From: an uncultured Eubacteriales bacterium
GTDB lineage: Bacteria; Bacillota; Clostridia; Oscillospirales; Acutalibacteraceae
Direction of reading: 5' to 3'
DNA: 64,000 bases
Assembly (NCBI GenBank): GCA_910584745.1
Contig: CAJUDG010000002.1
Location: 255,332-319,331 of the forward strand
Notes under the pieces: model-generated
Seen by the model: only the letters and a program-made list of their open reading frames with translations
Told to the model about the DNA's origin: nothing
Database searches by the model: none
Shown here: piece after piece, positions 29,280-38,483 of the stretch
How the letters are laid out: each line of letters starts with the position of its first letter
Numbering within the stretch: the stretch's first letter is position 1
Position numbers and translations under genes: made by a program

Positions 29280-32081
29280 CTATATAAGACCCGACAGCCA
29301 GCAAAGCAGCTTCTGGCCCCGGGGCAGCTCCCTCTTCAGCTTCTCCCGAAGCCTGTCCGCGTCCCCTATAAGCTCCGAGAGCTCCTCGTCACTCAGCATA
29401 TGATTCGAGAATCTGGCCTTCTCCGCCAGCTCCTTCCACCTTTTTGGCGGGTCGCCCCGCACCCCGCAGAAGACTTCCTTCCCGTACAGCTTTAAAAGGT
29501 ATCCGTAGGCCTTAAGCCCCGCCGCGCTCTTATCCCGCTGCCCAAGGTCCCGCTCCCGCTTCTTCACGCGCAGCAGCCTCTGCAGCACAACGGCTCCGAC
29601 CACCGCCGCCGCCCATGACAGGCACCATATCACCGCCCAGGGGGCGCCGCCCTTCTTGCCGGTGCTCCCGCCGGGGCCCTGGGCCCCCGGGCTCGGCGCC
29701 GCCGAGACCCCCGCCCTGGGTGTGGGCGAGGCCGTCTGCTCGTCGATCAGGGGGTTATCCCTCGGGGGCAAGGTGGGCCGCTCGATCTCGGGCCTTGGCG
29801 TGGGGATATACTCCCCCGGGTTATCGGGTATGGTCGCGTCATAAAATGCCGCCGGGTTGTCCATGGCCGCCGGGGTCACCTCCACGGGCATCCACCCCGT
29901 GCCTCCGCAGTACACCTCTGCCCAGGCGTGGGCGTTATAGTCCGGCACGTCCGTCCAGCCGCTCCCGCCTGCGGGCACCACATACCCCTCGGCGTATCTC
30001 GCCGGATACCCCGCTGCCCGCAGCAGCATCACCGCCGCCGTGGCAAAGTGCACGCAGTACCCCTCGTGTGACTCGTCCAGAAAGAACTCCACAAAGTCCC
30101 TGCCCTCCGGCGGCTGCGCCGGGTCCAGGGTATAGGTGAAATACTCCCGGAAGGTCTGGGCTATCTTCTCGGCATAGAACTCCACCCCGTCCGCAAAGCG
30201 GAAATCCCCCTTGCGGTTATGTCCCAGCGGGTCCAGGTCATATGCCTCCTGAAACCTGTCGAGGAACTCCCTCAGCTCATCCGGCACCTCCAGATAGTGG
30301 TCGTAGACGAACTTATTATACTCCTCCACGTCCTCCAGAAGCTCCTGCTGCTCTATACTCAGGCTCTCCCAGGTCTCATAATGCCTGGGCATCTCCCAAA
30401 GGTCCGCGGGCCAGCCGGCCCCGGCTATGTTACCCTGGCTGTTTATGCTGTCAAACAGAGAAACTAGATCGCTGTCTTCGTCCATAGCTAGGCGCCCGTC
30501 GACGAACAAGAGCCTGGCAGCGCTGTCGCCAACTGCCACACCGCCGGTATACTTGTCCGACACCACATCTCCTGCAAAAGCCGAGCCCACATCGCTTAGG
30601 CCGACTATCCTATAGTCCCTATAAGCCAGATGTGACACCACCCGGCTGAAATAGTTGAACCCATAGCTCCTGGCGTCCCCATCCAGCTCATACTCCCTGG
30701 TGCCGTTTATAAAGCTCCCGGACTTCACATAGCCGTCGTCCACCATCTCAATTCCGTACTGCGCAAGCTCCCCGCCGCCGCTCACAAGGCTCGCGGGGAT
30801 ATACACGCACCTGGGGTTCGCCCCCACGTTCTGCACGCTGAGGTGGTACCAGCCCAGCTTGTCCCGCCCCACGGAAAAGAGGTTTTTCTTAAAGTCCGCT
30901 ATCTGGTTCTGGGCGCAGAGCTCCAGTCCGGCAAGCTCCTCGCGCCCCTCATGGTCCAGCCGCTCCCAGCTCTCGCCGGTATACACCGTGCCCACAAAGC
31001 TCTTCAGATACTCCTTATAGAGGTTCGCCGCAGGCACGCCGCTCTTATCCTCGGGCTCCTCCCACCAGGTCTCCCCGGTGTTTTTGTCCGTCCTCTCAAA
31101 GCCCAGCGTATACTTCGGCTCCATCTGCCAGTCGAACTTCACTCTCAGCATGGTCTCCCCGGTATAGTCCCGGCGGCCCATGGTCCTCAGCTGCACCTCC
31201 TTATTGCTGTTGCCCTGGCCGCTCCTAAGGTACTGGGACGAGCCCACCCCCTCGCGTATCACCGTGCGCAGGCTCTCGGCAAGCTCCGGCCGCTCATAGG
31301 TGTCAAGCGGCGCGTACATATACACCGCCCACATGCAGAGCCCCACCGCAAGCAGCATCAGCAGCGCCACAGGCCTTGCCACCGCCACCCCAGAGGCCTT
31401 ATACCCCCTCTTGCGGAAGCGCCCGATGACCCCCTCGTTCCCCCCAAGGGAGTGGGCCATCAGCAGGAGCATACACCAGAACATCAGCAGCGCCCCAAAG
31501 GCCCAGCCCGCCGGCAGTATGGAAAAGCTCATGGGCAGAAGCAGCAGCGCCCCCGTCAGCCCGAAGGGCGCCCGGTTGTTCCTGCTCTTTACCCACATCC
31601 TGGCCATGGCCCAGAAGAAGGGGAAAAACAGTATCATTATAAAGCTCGTGCACTCCCCGGTGATATCCGTCCGGGCCGTGCCCGCGGAATACGGCAGCCA
31701 CAGCGACGGCAGGTCATAGTTCAGCTTCGCCCCATAGCAGTCCAGCATGAAGTTCACCGTGCGCACCGCCCCGTGGGCCGCCCCATCAAAGCGGAATATA
31801 AGAAGCAGCATCCACGCCGCCCATCCCGGCAGCGACGCCGGCCACCAGCGCCTGCGGCTGTCCGTCTGCCGCCACACGGAAAAGGCCACGCAGAGAAGCC
31901 CAGAGACCACAAGCCAGTTGGTATATACGGGTATCTGAAAGGCCGTGATAAAGCACCCCCAGCCCCCGAGGCCCCCAAGGACCATAAGCGCTCCGTAGAA
32001 CACGGCCCTTCCGGGGACACCGTCCTCCTTTAAAAGCAGCCTCGGCTGGTCCAGCGTAAGGCCCGGTATGTCCTTGTCCAC
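29280..32081 (-). CDS. Transglutaminase-like membrane protein (TgpA type)
   Basis: A 933-residue protein with an N-terminal block of about six membrane segments, a large extracytoplasmic region, a transglutaminase core, a further membrane helix near residue 825 and a cytoplasmic tail. The core shows the catalytic Cys in HEGYCVHFATAA and His in YNAHAWAEVY; the third position reads VEVTP, with Glu where many relatives have Asp. Before the last helix lies a Pro/Thr-rich linker. The GTG at 32081 is preceded by AAGGAGGGGGAGAGCT and was chosen over a longer ORF. With moxR and DUF58 upstream it forms the common MoxR-DUF58-TgpA operon, thought to act on envelope proteins. Confidence 0.85.
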   Translation of the reverse strand: MDKDIPGLTLDQPRLLLKEDGVPGRAVFYGALMVLGGLGGWGCFITAFQIPVYTNWLVVSGLLCVAFSVWRQTDSRRRWWPASLPGWAAWMLLLIFRFDGAAHGAVRTVNFMLDCYGAKLNYDLPSLWLPYSAGTARTDITGECTSFIMILFFPFFWAMARMWVKSRNNRAPFGLTGALLLLPMSFSILPAGWAFGALLMFWCMLLLMAHSLGGNEGVIGRFRKRGYKASGVAVARPVALLMLLAVGLCMWAVYMYAPLDTYERPELAESLRTVIREGVGSSQYLRSGQGNSNKEVQLRTMGRRDYTGETMLRVKFDWQMEPKYTLGFERTDKNTGETWWEEPEDKSGVPAANLYKEYLKSFVGTVYTGESWERLDHEGREELAGLELCAQNQIADFKKNLFSVGRDKLGWYHLSVQNVGANPRCVYIPASLVSGGGELAQYGIEMVDDGYVKSGSFINGTREYELDGDARSYGFNYFSRVVSHLAYRDYRIVGLSDVGSAFAGDVVSDKYTGGVAVGDSAARLLFVDGRLAMDEDSDLVSLFDSINSQGNIAGAGWPADLWEMPRHYETWESLSIEQQELLEDVEEYNKFVYDHYLEVPDELREFLDRFQEAYDLDPLGHNRKGDFRFADGVEFYAEKIAQTFREYFTYTLDPAQPPEGRDFVEFFLDESHEGYCVHFATAAVMLLRAAGYPARYAEGYVVPAGGSGWTDVPDYNAHAWAEVYCGGTGWMPVEVTPAAMDNPAAFYDATIPDNPGEYIPTPRPEIERPTLPPRDNPLIDEQTASPTPRAGVSAAPSPGAQGPGGSTGKKGGAPWAVIWCLSWAAAVVGAVVLQRLLRVKKRERDLGQRDKSAAGLKAYGYLLKLYGKEVFCGVRGDPPKRWKELAEKARFSNHMLSDEELSELIGDADRLREKLKRELPRGQKLLCWLSGLI

Positions 32082-32097
32082 AGCTCTCCCCCTCCTT

Positions 32098-33252
32098 TCA
32101 GAGCATAAGCCCTTCCAGGTCCGCCAGTAAAGATCCCTGGCGCACCCGCACTCCAAACGCGTCCGGCGGCAGGGACCTCTCGCCGGGCCGGATATATATA
32201 ACCGTCAGCCGCGCCGAGGGGTACTCTCTGGCGATAAGCCCCAGGGCGGCCGCCCCCGGCTCCGTGCAGATATACGCAACCCTGGCCACGTCCTTTGGGG
32301 CCCCCGCAGGCTCCGCCTCCGGAAAGGGGCCCCTGTCGCCGTGGCAGAGCACCGCCTCCACCGCCGCGCCCCCCATCTCCGGGCCGTCCACGTCCACAAA
32401 TGCCAGCTCCCGCCCCCGGGAGAACCCCACCGCGTACTCCGAGTCCTCACAGCATAGACAGTGGCTGAGGGTCGCCAGCACGTCCATCAGAAGGTCCGCC
32501 TCCTGGCTGTCGCCGTCAAGGTCCATCAGCAGCAGGGCCCGCTGGGCCACGGGCAGGCTGCCCTCCCTGACAAGAAGTCCCCCCGTCTTTTCCGACAGCT
32601 TCCAGTCCACCCGGCTGAGCTTGTCCCCGGGCCTGTAGTCCCTAAGGCCAAAGAGCTCCGTTGGGTCCCCGCCGGGCTTTGTGGGGGAGTAACGGTCCCC
32701 GTCCGCGTCCGGGGTCTGGCGGGGACCCATGCCCACCATGGCCTCATAGACGTTCGGCTCCACGATGACCTGACAGGCGCTACTGCCCTTAAGCCGCAGG
32801 GGCAGGCAAAAAAGGCCCAGCAGGTCATAGCCCCGGGCCTTACTGAGCCGGCAGATTATCCGCCCGCAGGTGTGGGAGGTCAGCCTCTGCTCCACGGTCT
32901 GGGGCCTGCGCCCCGGAGAGAGCTCCAGGGTCTCCCGCCGGGTCTCGCCGGTAAAGGTATTCTCAACGCTGAGCCGCACCCTGACCCGCCCGGCGGGCAG
33001 CGGCCAGCGGCTTTGGGCGGCCACCTGCAGGGGGGTCCCGGCGGATTTGGAGGTCCGCACCGTACCCTCCTGCCCCGGCGCCTCCACCGTGGCCCTCGCG
33101 GTGAGCATCCCCGGCAGCGACAGCAGCAGCGACAGCCAGGGCAGCGCCAGGGACAGGAGGAACACATACCAGGAGTAATAGCCGTTAAAGCAGATAAAGA
33201 ACGCTGTTGTGCACAGCAGTATGAACAGGTACAAAAGCCGGTTTCTGAGCAT
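32098..33252 (-). CDS. DUF58 domain protein
   Basis: A 384-residue protein with two N-terminal membrane helices (about residues 5-45), a beta-rich extracytoplasmic or peripheral domain and the DUF58 core. The diagnostic motif is GLRDYRPGDKLSRVDWKLSEKTG, followed by a vWA-like region (LLLMDLDG) whose MIDAS-type Asp is present. DUF58 proteins are encoded with MoxR ATPases and may be their substrates or adaptors. The gene begins 14 bp after the moxR stop. Confidence 0.85.
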   Translation of the reverse strand: MLRNRLLYLFILLCTTAFFICFNGYYSWYVFLLSLALPWLSLLLSLPGMLTARATVEAPGQEGTVRTSKSAGTPLQVAAQSRWPLPAGRVRVRLSVENTFTGETRRETLELSPGRRPQTVEQRLTSHTCGRIICRLSKARGYDLLGLFCLPLRLKGSSACQVIVEPNVYEAMVGMGPRQTPDADGDRYSPTKPGGDPTELFGLRDYRPGDKLSRVDWKLSEKTGGLLVREGSLPVAQRALLLMDLDGDSQEADLLMDVLATLSHCLCCEDSEYAVGFSRGRELAFVDVDGPEMGGAAVEAVLCHGDRGPFPEAEPAGAPKDVARVAYICTEPGAAALGLIAREYPSARLTVIYIRPGERSLPPDAFGVRVRQGSLLADLEGLML

Positions 33253-33266
33253 ACGCGGCCCCCCGG

Positions 33267-34205
33267 TCAGCGCAGGAGCTTGGGCGCGGGCACCGCGGAG
33301 AGCACGCCCTCCAGAACAGAGGCGGCGTCGCTGCCCGAAAGCCTCGCCTGCGGCTCCAGCACTACCCTATGGGCCATAACGTCCTGGAACAGAAGATGTA
33401 TGTCCGCGGGGACCACATAATCCCGCCCGCCCATCCAGGCCGAGGCCCGGCATATCCTTATCAGGGCCTGTCCCGCCCGGGGGCTGGCCCCAAGGCGCAG
33501 GGCCGGGTCCTCCCTTGTGGCCGTGCACAGGTCCGCCACATACTGGTATAGATCGTCTGCCACATGTACCCTGGCGGCCTCCCCGCGCATTGCCGACACC
33601 TCCTCAAGGGTGGCGGCAGGCCGGACGCTCTCAAGGGGGCGCTTGTCCTCGGTCTGCTTCAGTATCCCTATCTCCTGCTCGGCCGTGGGATAGCCGATGG
33701 AAAGCCGTATCATGAATCGGTCCAGCTGGCTCTCGGGCAGGGGCTGGGTGCCCGCGGTGCCAAGTGGGTTCTGGGTGGCTATAACGGTATACGGTCTCGG
33801 CAGCCTCCTGCTTACCCCGTCCACGGTGACCTGCCCCTCCTCCATGGCCTCCAGAAGGGCGCTCTGGGTCTTGGAACTGGTCCGGTTTATCTCGTCGGCC
33901 AGAAACAGGTGGCACATAATGGCTCCGGGCCTGTATTCCAGCTTGCCGCTCTCCTTTCCCGGCACCGAGTAGCCCACCACGTCGCTGGGCATGGTCTCCG
34001 GGGTGAACTGCACCCTGGAGAAGCTCATGCTCATGGCCCTTGAAAAGGCCAGGGCCATGGTGGTCTTGCCCACTCCGGGATTGTCCTCCAGAAGGATATG
34101 CCCCCCCGCGATGATGGCCATCAGGGTCTTGCACACCACCGTGTCCTTGCCGATTATGGTCTTGCGCACCTCGTTTATAATGCCTAACGCCTTTGGCTGC
34201 GTCAT
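33267..34205 (-). CDS. MoxR family AAA+ ATPase
   Basis: A 312-residue AAA+ ATPase. Walker A is DNPGVGKTTMA (about residues 41-51), Walker B is LFLADEINR, the sensor 1 region is YTVIATQNP, and the Arg finger region is LPESQLDRFMIRLSIGYP. MoxR proteins are chaperone-like ATPases that mature partner proteins encoded beside them, here DUF58 and a transglutaminase. It is the first gene of this minus-strand operon, with GGCGGGGAAACCT ahead of the ATG. Confidence 0.9.
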   Translation of the reverse strand: MTQPKALGIINEVRKTIIGKDTVVCKTLMAIIAGGHILLEDNPGVGKTTMALAFSRAMSMSFSRVQFTPETMPSDVVGYSVPGKESGKLEYRPGAIMCHLFLADEINRTSSKTQSALLEAMEEGQVTVDGVSRRLPRPYTVIATQNPLGTAGTQPLPESQLDRFMIRLSIGYPTAEQEIGILKQTEDKRPLESVRPAATLEEVSAMRGEAARVHVADDLYQYVADLCTATREDPALRLGASPRAGQALIRICRASAWMGGRDYVVPADIHLLFQDVMAHRVVLEPQARLSGSDAASVLEGVLSAVPAPKLLR

Positions 34206-34297
34206 AGGTTTCCCCGCCTTTCCGGATGTTCTGTACCCCCATTAACAAAAATAGGGAAGTTTACACTTCTCTACTTTTCTCCGGGCTATTCAGAAAT

Positions 34298-34373
34298 TGG
34301 AGCGGACGACGAGGCTCGAACTCGCTACCTCCACCTTGGCAAGGTGGCGCTCTACCAGATGAGCTACGCCCGC
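34298..34373 (-). tRNA. tRNA-Gly (GCC)
   Basis: The minus strand folds as a standard cloverleaf. The acceptor is GCGGGCG / CGTCCGC, the anticodon stem-loop is CCACCTTGCCAAGGTGG with anticodon GCC, the T arm is GCGAGTTCGAGCCTCGT, and the 3' CCA is encoded. Confidence 0.97.
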
Positions 34374-34386
34374 GCTTACATTTTTT

Positions 34387-34415
34387 ATTATACACCCTTC
34401 CGCGCGATTTGTCAA
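34387..34415 (-). promoter_or_regulatory. tRNA-Gly promoter
   Basis: Minus strand: TTGACA (34410-34415), a 17-bp spacer and TATAAT (34387-34392), a perfect sigma-A promoter. Confidence 0.85.
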
Positions 34416-34572
34416 TAGAGAAATAAAATACGCGAAAAATTTTTGCCCACAAAACCGTCCGCGCTCCCATAGAGGAGACCGGCAGGAAAGCGCGGGATTT
34501 TCCCCCCGGCATCTTGCGCCCCCGGAGACTGTATGATATACTTAAACCAAAAAACAGAGAGGAGCCATTCAC

Positions 34573-35322
34573 ATGCAAGAATTTTTTATCCCCTGCGACG
34601 GTATAAATCTGCACGCCAAGCTGGACATGCCCGGGGGCCTGGAGAGGTGCCCGCTGGCCATCGTCATCCACGGCTTCACCGGCCATATGGAGGAGAGGCA
34701 CATCGTGGCGGTGGCAAAAGCCATGAACGAGGCCGGCGTCGCCGCTCTGCGCGTCGAAATGTACGGCCACGGCCAGAGTGACGGCAGGTTCGAGGACCAT
34801 ACCCTCTATAAGTGGGTCACCGGCGCGCTGGCGGCGGTGGACTACGCCAAAGGCCTGGACTTTGTCACGGACCTGTACCTCTGCGGCCACTCTCAGGGCG
34901 GGCTGCTGACAATGCTGGTGGCCGGTATGAAGTGCGACGACTTCAAGGCCATCATACCCCTGTCCCCGGCGTGGATGATACCCGACGGGGCCCGGGCGGG
35001 CTCCCTTCTTGGGCAGGGCGTCGACCCCCGGCACGTCCCGGATATGCTGAAGTTCGGGGACCGTAAGCTCAACGGCAACTATATCCGCGTGGCCCAGACC
35101 ATCCACGTTGAGGACGAGATAGAGCGCTATACCGGCCCGGTGCTCATCGTCCAGGGGGACGCGGACGAGGCCGTGCCTCTGGAGTACGCCCAGCGGGCAG
35201 CGGAGCTGTATGCCAACGCAAAGCTGGTCGTCGTGCCCGGGGACACCCACTGCTTTGATAAGCACCTTGAGATGGTGACCGATGCCGTGCGGGACTTCCT
35301 GTCGGGGGAAGCTGTACGATGA
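34573..35322 (+). CDS. Alpha/beta hydrolase (serine aminopeptidase/lysophospholipase-like)
   Basis: A 249-residue alpha/beta hydrolase. The oxyanion segment is VIHGFTGHMEE, the nucleophile elbow is CGHSQGGLL with Ser near residue 107, the acid region is VQGDADEAVP, and the catalytic His lies in GDTHCFDKH. It resembles the S33-like/feruloyl esterase group used on acylated carbohydrates or lipids; the substrate is not clear. A clear GAGAGGAGC site precedes the ATG. The stop overlaps the next gene by 4 bp (ATGA). Confidence 0.85.
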   Translation: MQEFFIPCDGINLHAKLDMPGGLERCPLAIVIHGFTGHMEERHIVAVAKAMNEAGVAALRVEMYGHGQSDGRFEDHTLYKWVTGALAAVDYAKGLDFVTDLYLCGHSQGGLLTMLVAGMKCDDFKAIIPLSPAWMIPDGARAGSLLGQGVDPRHVPDMLKFGDRKLNGNYIRVAQTIHVEDEIERYTGPVLIVQGDADEAVPLEYAQRAAELYANAKLVVVPGDTHCFDKHLEMVTDAVRDFLSGEAVR

Positions 35323-36413
35323 GTGCCAAGGTCAAGAGGATCGCCGGTGCTCTTGCCGTGCTGGCTGTTATTGGGGCGCTTACGGCGGCGGTCTGCCTGC
35401 GGCAGCTTGGGGGCCGGGCCGGGGATATCTATCTGTACGGGGAGCTGCACTCGGACGAGCGCTTTCTGAGTATAGAGCTTGCGGCCTGGTCCCAGATGTA
35501 CCATCAGGAGGGGGCCAGGGACCTGTTTATTGAGACCCCCTGCTATACCGCGGAATTTCTCAATATGTGGATGCGGGGAGAGGACGAGGACATGCTGGAG
35601 CGGCTGATCCTGGAGCAGTGGGCCGGGACCCAGGGCGGCACACAGCTGATGGTGGATTTCTATAGGGCGCTTCGGGAGGACTGCCCGGAGACGGTCTTCC
35701 ACGGCACGGATGTGGGGCACCAGTATGACACCACCGGCGCGCTGTATCTGGAGTATCTTGAGCAGAACGGCCGCAAGGACAGCGAGGAGTACCGGCGGGC
35801 ACAGGAGTGCATGGAGCAGGGCGAGACCTTCTATCAGATCGAGGCCGGGGATGAGGCTGAAGCCTTTGCCTACAGGGAGGACCGGATGGCGGAGAATTTC
35901 GCCAGGGAGTATGAGCGGCTGGGCCGCAGGATGGTCATGGGGATATACGGCAGCGCCCACGCTGTGGTGGGCGAGGGGACGTATATGTCACAGGGCCTGC
36001 CCAATATGGCCAGCCAGCTGGCGGAAAAGTACCCGGATGTGAACATAGGGCCGCCCAAGGTCTCCCTTGCGGACACGCTGGAGGAGCCGGACAGGTCACG
36101 TAAGAAGACGGTGACCATTGCGGGCAAAGAGTACGAGGCCTGGTACGGCGGCAGGGCGGAGCTGCCCTATAACGCCAAGTTCTCCTCTATTGAGGTCTGG
36201 GCGGTGGAGGGGGCCTATGAGGACGTGAAGGACCTGTTCACCACCGGCATCACCATCCTCTGCGCAGAGTACCCCCTGCCGGTGGAGACCGGGCAGGTCT
36301 TTCAGGTGGAGGCCGCCGTGCGGGAGGGCGGGAAAACCGCCTCGTGGTTCTTCCGTTCGGACGGCAAGACCCAGTTCTCGCTGCCGGTGACAGAGCAGAT
36401 AAAAGCCGGCTGA
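35319..36413 (+). CDS. Membrane-anchored EreA/ChaN/TraB-like protein
   Basis: A 364-residue protein with one N-terminal membrane helix (about residues 8-26) and an extracytoplasmic domain. Two His-containing motifs, YLYGELHSDERF and GIYGSAHAVVG, together with IETP, fit the EreA/ChaN/TraB superfamily. This superfamily includes erythromycin esterases, heme-binding ChaN and Tiki-type metalloproteases. The level of similarity I can see does not separate these. A C-terminal beta-rich region of about 120 residues is unassigned. It overlaps the upstream hydrolase gene and is probably coupled to it. Confidence 0.5.
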   Translation: MSAKVKRIAGALAVLAVIGALTAAVCLRQLGGRAGDIYLYGELHSDERFLSIELAAWSQMYHQEGARDLFIETPCYTAEFLNMWMRGEDEDMLERLILEQWAGTQGGTQLMVDFYRALREDCPETVFHGTDVGHQYDTTGALYLEYLEQNGRKDSEEYRRAQECMEQGETFYQIEAGDEAEAFAYREDRMAENFAREYERLGRRMVMGIYGSAHAVVGEGTYMSQGLPNMASQLAEKYPDVNIGPPKVSLADTLEEPDRSRKKTVTIAGKEYEAWYGGRAELPYNAKFSSIEVWAVEGAYEDVKDLFTTGITILCAEYPLPVETGQVFQVEAAVREGGKTASWFFRSDGKTQFSLPVTEQIKAG

Positions 36414-36417
36414 TTTA

Positions 36418-36446
36418 TTGACATCCCCGGCGGCTTCTGCTACAAT
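36418..36446 (+). promoter_or_regulatory. Promoter of the small SecB-like gene
   Basis: TTGACA (36418-36423), a 17-bp spacer and TACAAT (36441-36446), directly after the preceding stop. Confidence 0.7.
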
Positions 36447-36470
36447 AGATGGCAGTTGGGGGGATATGCC

Positions 36471-36824
36471 ATGGCCAAGATAGATTCGGTGAAATTCGAC
36501 CTGTTTGATTTTCTTATAGCCACCGACCAGAACGAGCCCATTACCACACAGCCGGAGATAGCCTTCAGCGCCCAGGCGCCTCATGAGCTGTCAATGCCGC
36601 TGAGGGCCGTCGTCGTGATGTTCGACTCGGGCAAGAGCGGCGTGCTGCGCTTTCACGCCAGGTGCCGGGTCAGCATACGCTTTGAGCCCGGGGAGGACGT
36701 TCTGGAGGGCAGCGAGCTTATCTCACAGTTCTACAGGCAGGCGTATATGCTGTTCTGCAAGAAGGTCAACGACGCCCTGGGCGTTATGGGGCAGAACCCA
36801 ATGATGTTCCCGGAGCTTGAGTAA
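36471..36824 (+). CDS. Small cytoplasmic protein, possibly SecB-like
   Basis: A 117-residue protein. The pattern of beta-strands in the first 75 residues (VKFDLFDF, EIAFSAQAP, LRAVVVMFD, GVLRFHARCRVSIRFEP) is followed by a long helix and the ending GVMGQNPMMFPEL. This recalls the SecB fold, whose C-terminus ends in a similar 'G.pp...pP.nF' element. SecB-like proteins in Gram-positives are often solitary or linked to toxin-antitoxin systems. Similarity is weak and by eye only. The ATG at 36471 follows a G-rich GGGGGG site. It has its own promoter and terminator. Confidence 0.5.
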   Translation: MAKIDSVKFDLFDFLIATDQNEPITTQPEIAFSAQAPHELSMPLRAVVVMFDSGKSGVLRFHARCRVSIRFEPGEDVLEGSELISQFYRQAYMLFCKKVNDALGVMGQNPMMFPELE

Positions 36825-36850
36825 AGGAGCCCATAGAGGGCTCCTTTTTT
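36824..36850. terminator. Bidirectional terminator
   Basis: GGAGCCC pairs with GGGCTCC, followed by TTTTTT. It separates convergent genes. Confidence 0.9.
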
Positions 36851-37866
36851 CATGGGCTTTGGGTCCATTTTACGCATACCGCGCCGGGTATTGGCAGCTC
36901 TGCGGCGCATTGGTCTGGTATGTCCGGCCCAAGCTCAAACACCGTTACGGTGCCGGAGAGCTGGTTTGCCGCCGCCAGATACCGCCTGTCGGGGCTTATG
37001 CTGATGCTGCGGGGGTATATGCCGCCGCTGGGGAAGCTGCCAGCCGGTTCAAGTGCGCCGGGGTCCTCCGTGACCCGATAGCGGAATATCCTGTCCGAGC
37101 CGCGGACGCTGGCGTAGATGCAGCCGCCGTCCGGGCTGAGCTGCACGTCGGCGGCGGTGTCGCCGGGGGCGGGGGCCGTCTCATAGAGGGGGTACTCGTT
37201 CTGGAATTTCAGCGTGGAGCTCTCGGGGTCATAGCTGTAGGTGCGAAGGGTCTGGCCCATCTCCGTCACAAGGTATAGGGACCTGCCGCCGGGGTGGTAT
37301 GCGAAGTGCCTGGGGCCCTGGCCGGGGGAGGACTGGACATAGGGCTGGGGCTTATGGGGCGAAAGCTTGCCGTTTAGGGCTACGCGGTACTGGAACAGCT
37401 TGTCAAGGCCCAGGTCCGCCACGAACAGACCGGCCCCGTCGGGGGTGGGCAGGGCCGAGTGGATATGGGCGCGCTCCTGACGCTCCGGGTCGGGGCCCCG
37501 GCCCTCGTGCTCTATGAACTCGCAGAGCTCCTCTTTATCGAGGTCGAAGCCCGCAAGGCAGCCGCCGGAGTAGCCGGAGGCGTAGAGGAACTTTCCAAGG
37601 GCGGTGATGTGGCAGTAGCCCGCGCCGGGGAGGGGCCAGCGGCTGTACTCCCGCTTCCCGGGCTGGAGCTCGATTATTGAGCCGCCGTTTGGGAGCTCCT
37701 CAACGGCGTAGATCTTGTTCCCTACGGGCTGTAGGTATGAGGGGTCATTAAGGCCGCCCCAGCTCTCAAGCACGCTGAGATTCTTGCCGTCAAAGCTTAG
37801 ATGGTATATGCCGTCGCGGGGCTCGCCGCCGGTGTAGGTGCCGAGCCACAGATGGTGATCTGTCAT
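36850..37866 (-). CDS. Lactonase family protein, seven-bladed propeller (6-phosphogluconolactonase-like)
   Basis: A 338-residue beta-propeller of the Pgl/lactonase family. Blade motifs recur: YTGGEPRDGIYHLSFD, DPSYLQPVGNKIYAVEE, GYCHITALGKFLYASGY, HIHSALPTPDGAGLFVADLG, GPRHFAYHPGGRSLYLVTE and YPRSISISPDRRYLAAANQ. The His and Arg in GPRHFAYHP are characteristic. Members hydrolyse 6-phosphogluconolactone or other sugar lactones. It stands alone between two terminators or promoters, so the pathway is not indicated. Confidence 0.8.
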   Translation of the reverse strand: MTDHHLWLGTYTGGEPRDGIYHLSFDGKNLSVLESWGGLNDPSYLQPVGNKIYAVEELPNGGSIIELQPGKREYSRWPLPGAGYCHITALGKFLYASGYSGGCLAGFDLDKEELCEFIEHEGRGPDPERQERAHIHSALPTPDGAGLFVADLGLDKLFQYRVALNGKLSPHKPQPYVQSSPGQGPRHFAYHPGGRSLYLVTEMGQTLRTYSYDPESSTLKFQNEYPLYETAPAPGDTAADVQLSPDGGCIYASVRGSDRIFRYRVTEDPGALEPAGSFPSGGIYPRSISISPDRRYLAAANQLSGTVTVFELGPDIPDQCAAELPIPGAVCVKWTQSP

Positions 37867-37896
37867 AATATAACCTTCTTTCTGTGCTTATTTATG

Positions 37897-37925
37897 TTGC
37901 GTTGCATGGTTATCTGTGATATAAT
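37897..37925 (+). promoter_or_regulatory. Promoter of the GNAT gene
   Basis: TTGCGT (37897-37902), a 17-bp spacer and TATAAT (37920-37925). Confidence 0.6.
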
Positions 37926-37958
37926 TGAGCGCATAATTTGAAACAGGGAGTGATCGTA

Positions 37959-38465
37959 ATGCTATACCTGAAAGAAGCGAACCTTGAGGACATTGAGAAG
38001 GAGTACCGGTTCATAACCGGTATGCCGAAGGACGAGTGCGGGTTTATGAACCCGGGCTCCGGGTGCACAAGGGAGGAGTTTGAAAGGGAAATACTGCCCG
38101 GATATATAAACCACTCCAAAGGTATCGGGCTTAAGGAGGGCCGTGTGCCGGATACTGCGTTTTTTCTTTGGGAGGGCGATAACCTTGTGGGCCTGTTCAA
38201 ACTGCGCCATTATCTGACCGAAGCCCTTGCAAACGGCGCGGGGCATATCGGCTATGAGATAGCCCCGGAGTACCGGGGGCGGGGGTATGCCAGCGAGGGG
38301 CTGAGACTTACTATTGAAAAGGCCTGGGGCATCATCCCGGAGGAGGAAATCTATATGTCCGTCAGGAAGGAAAACCCTGCCTCGCTCCGGGTGCAGGTGA
38401 AGAACGGGGCTTATGTGCACCATGAGGATGGGGACCATTTTTATACACGGATAAAAAAACCTTAA
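37959..38465 (+). CDS. GNAT family N-acetyltransferase
   Basis: A 168-residue GNAT-fold acetyltransferase. The acetyl-CoA-binding motif A is YEIAPEYRGRGYASEGLRL (Q/RxxGxG/A type), preceded by strand beta-4 (GDNLVGLFKLRHYL) and followed by VRKENPASLRVQVKNG (the N-S/A-x-R region typical of RimJ/RimL-like members). The ATG at 37959 follows GGGAGTG. The substrate is unknown. Confidence 0.85.
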   Translation: MLYLKEANLEDIEKEYRFITGMPKDECGFMNPGSGCTREEFEREILPGYINHSKGIGLKEGRVPDTAFFLWEGDNLVGLFKLRHYLTEALANGAGHIGYEIAPEYRGRGYASEGLRLTIEKAWGIIPEEEIYMSVRKENPASLRVQVKNGAYVHHEDGDHFYTRIKKP

Positions 38466-38483
38466 AAATTTTGAAATTACCCC

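Noticed and set aside
32900..33420. Long plus-strand ORFs over the DUF58/moxR genes
   Set aside because: Shadows of the minus-strand operon, whose motifs are unambiguous.
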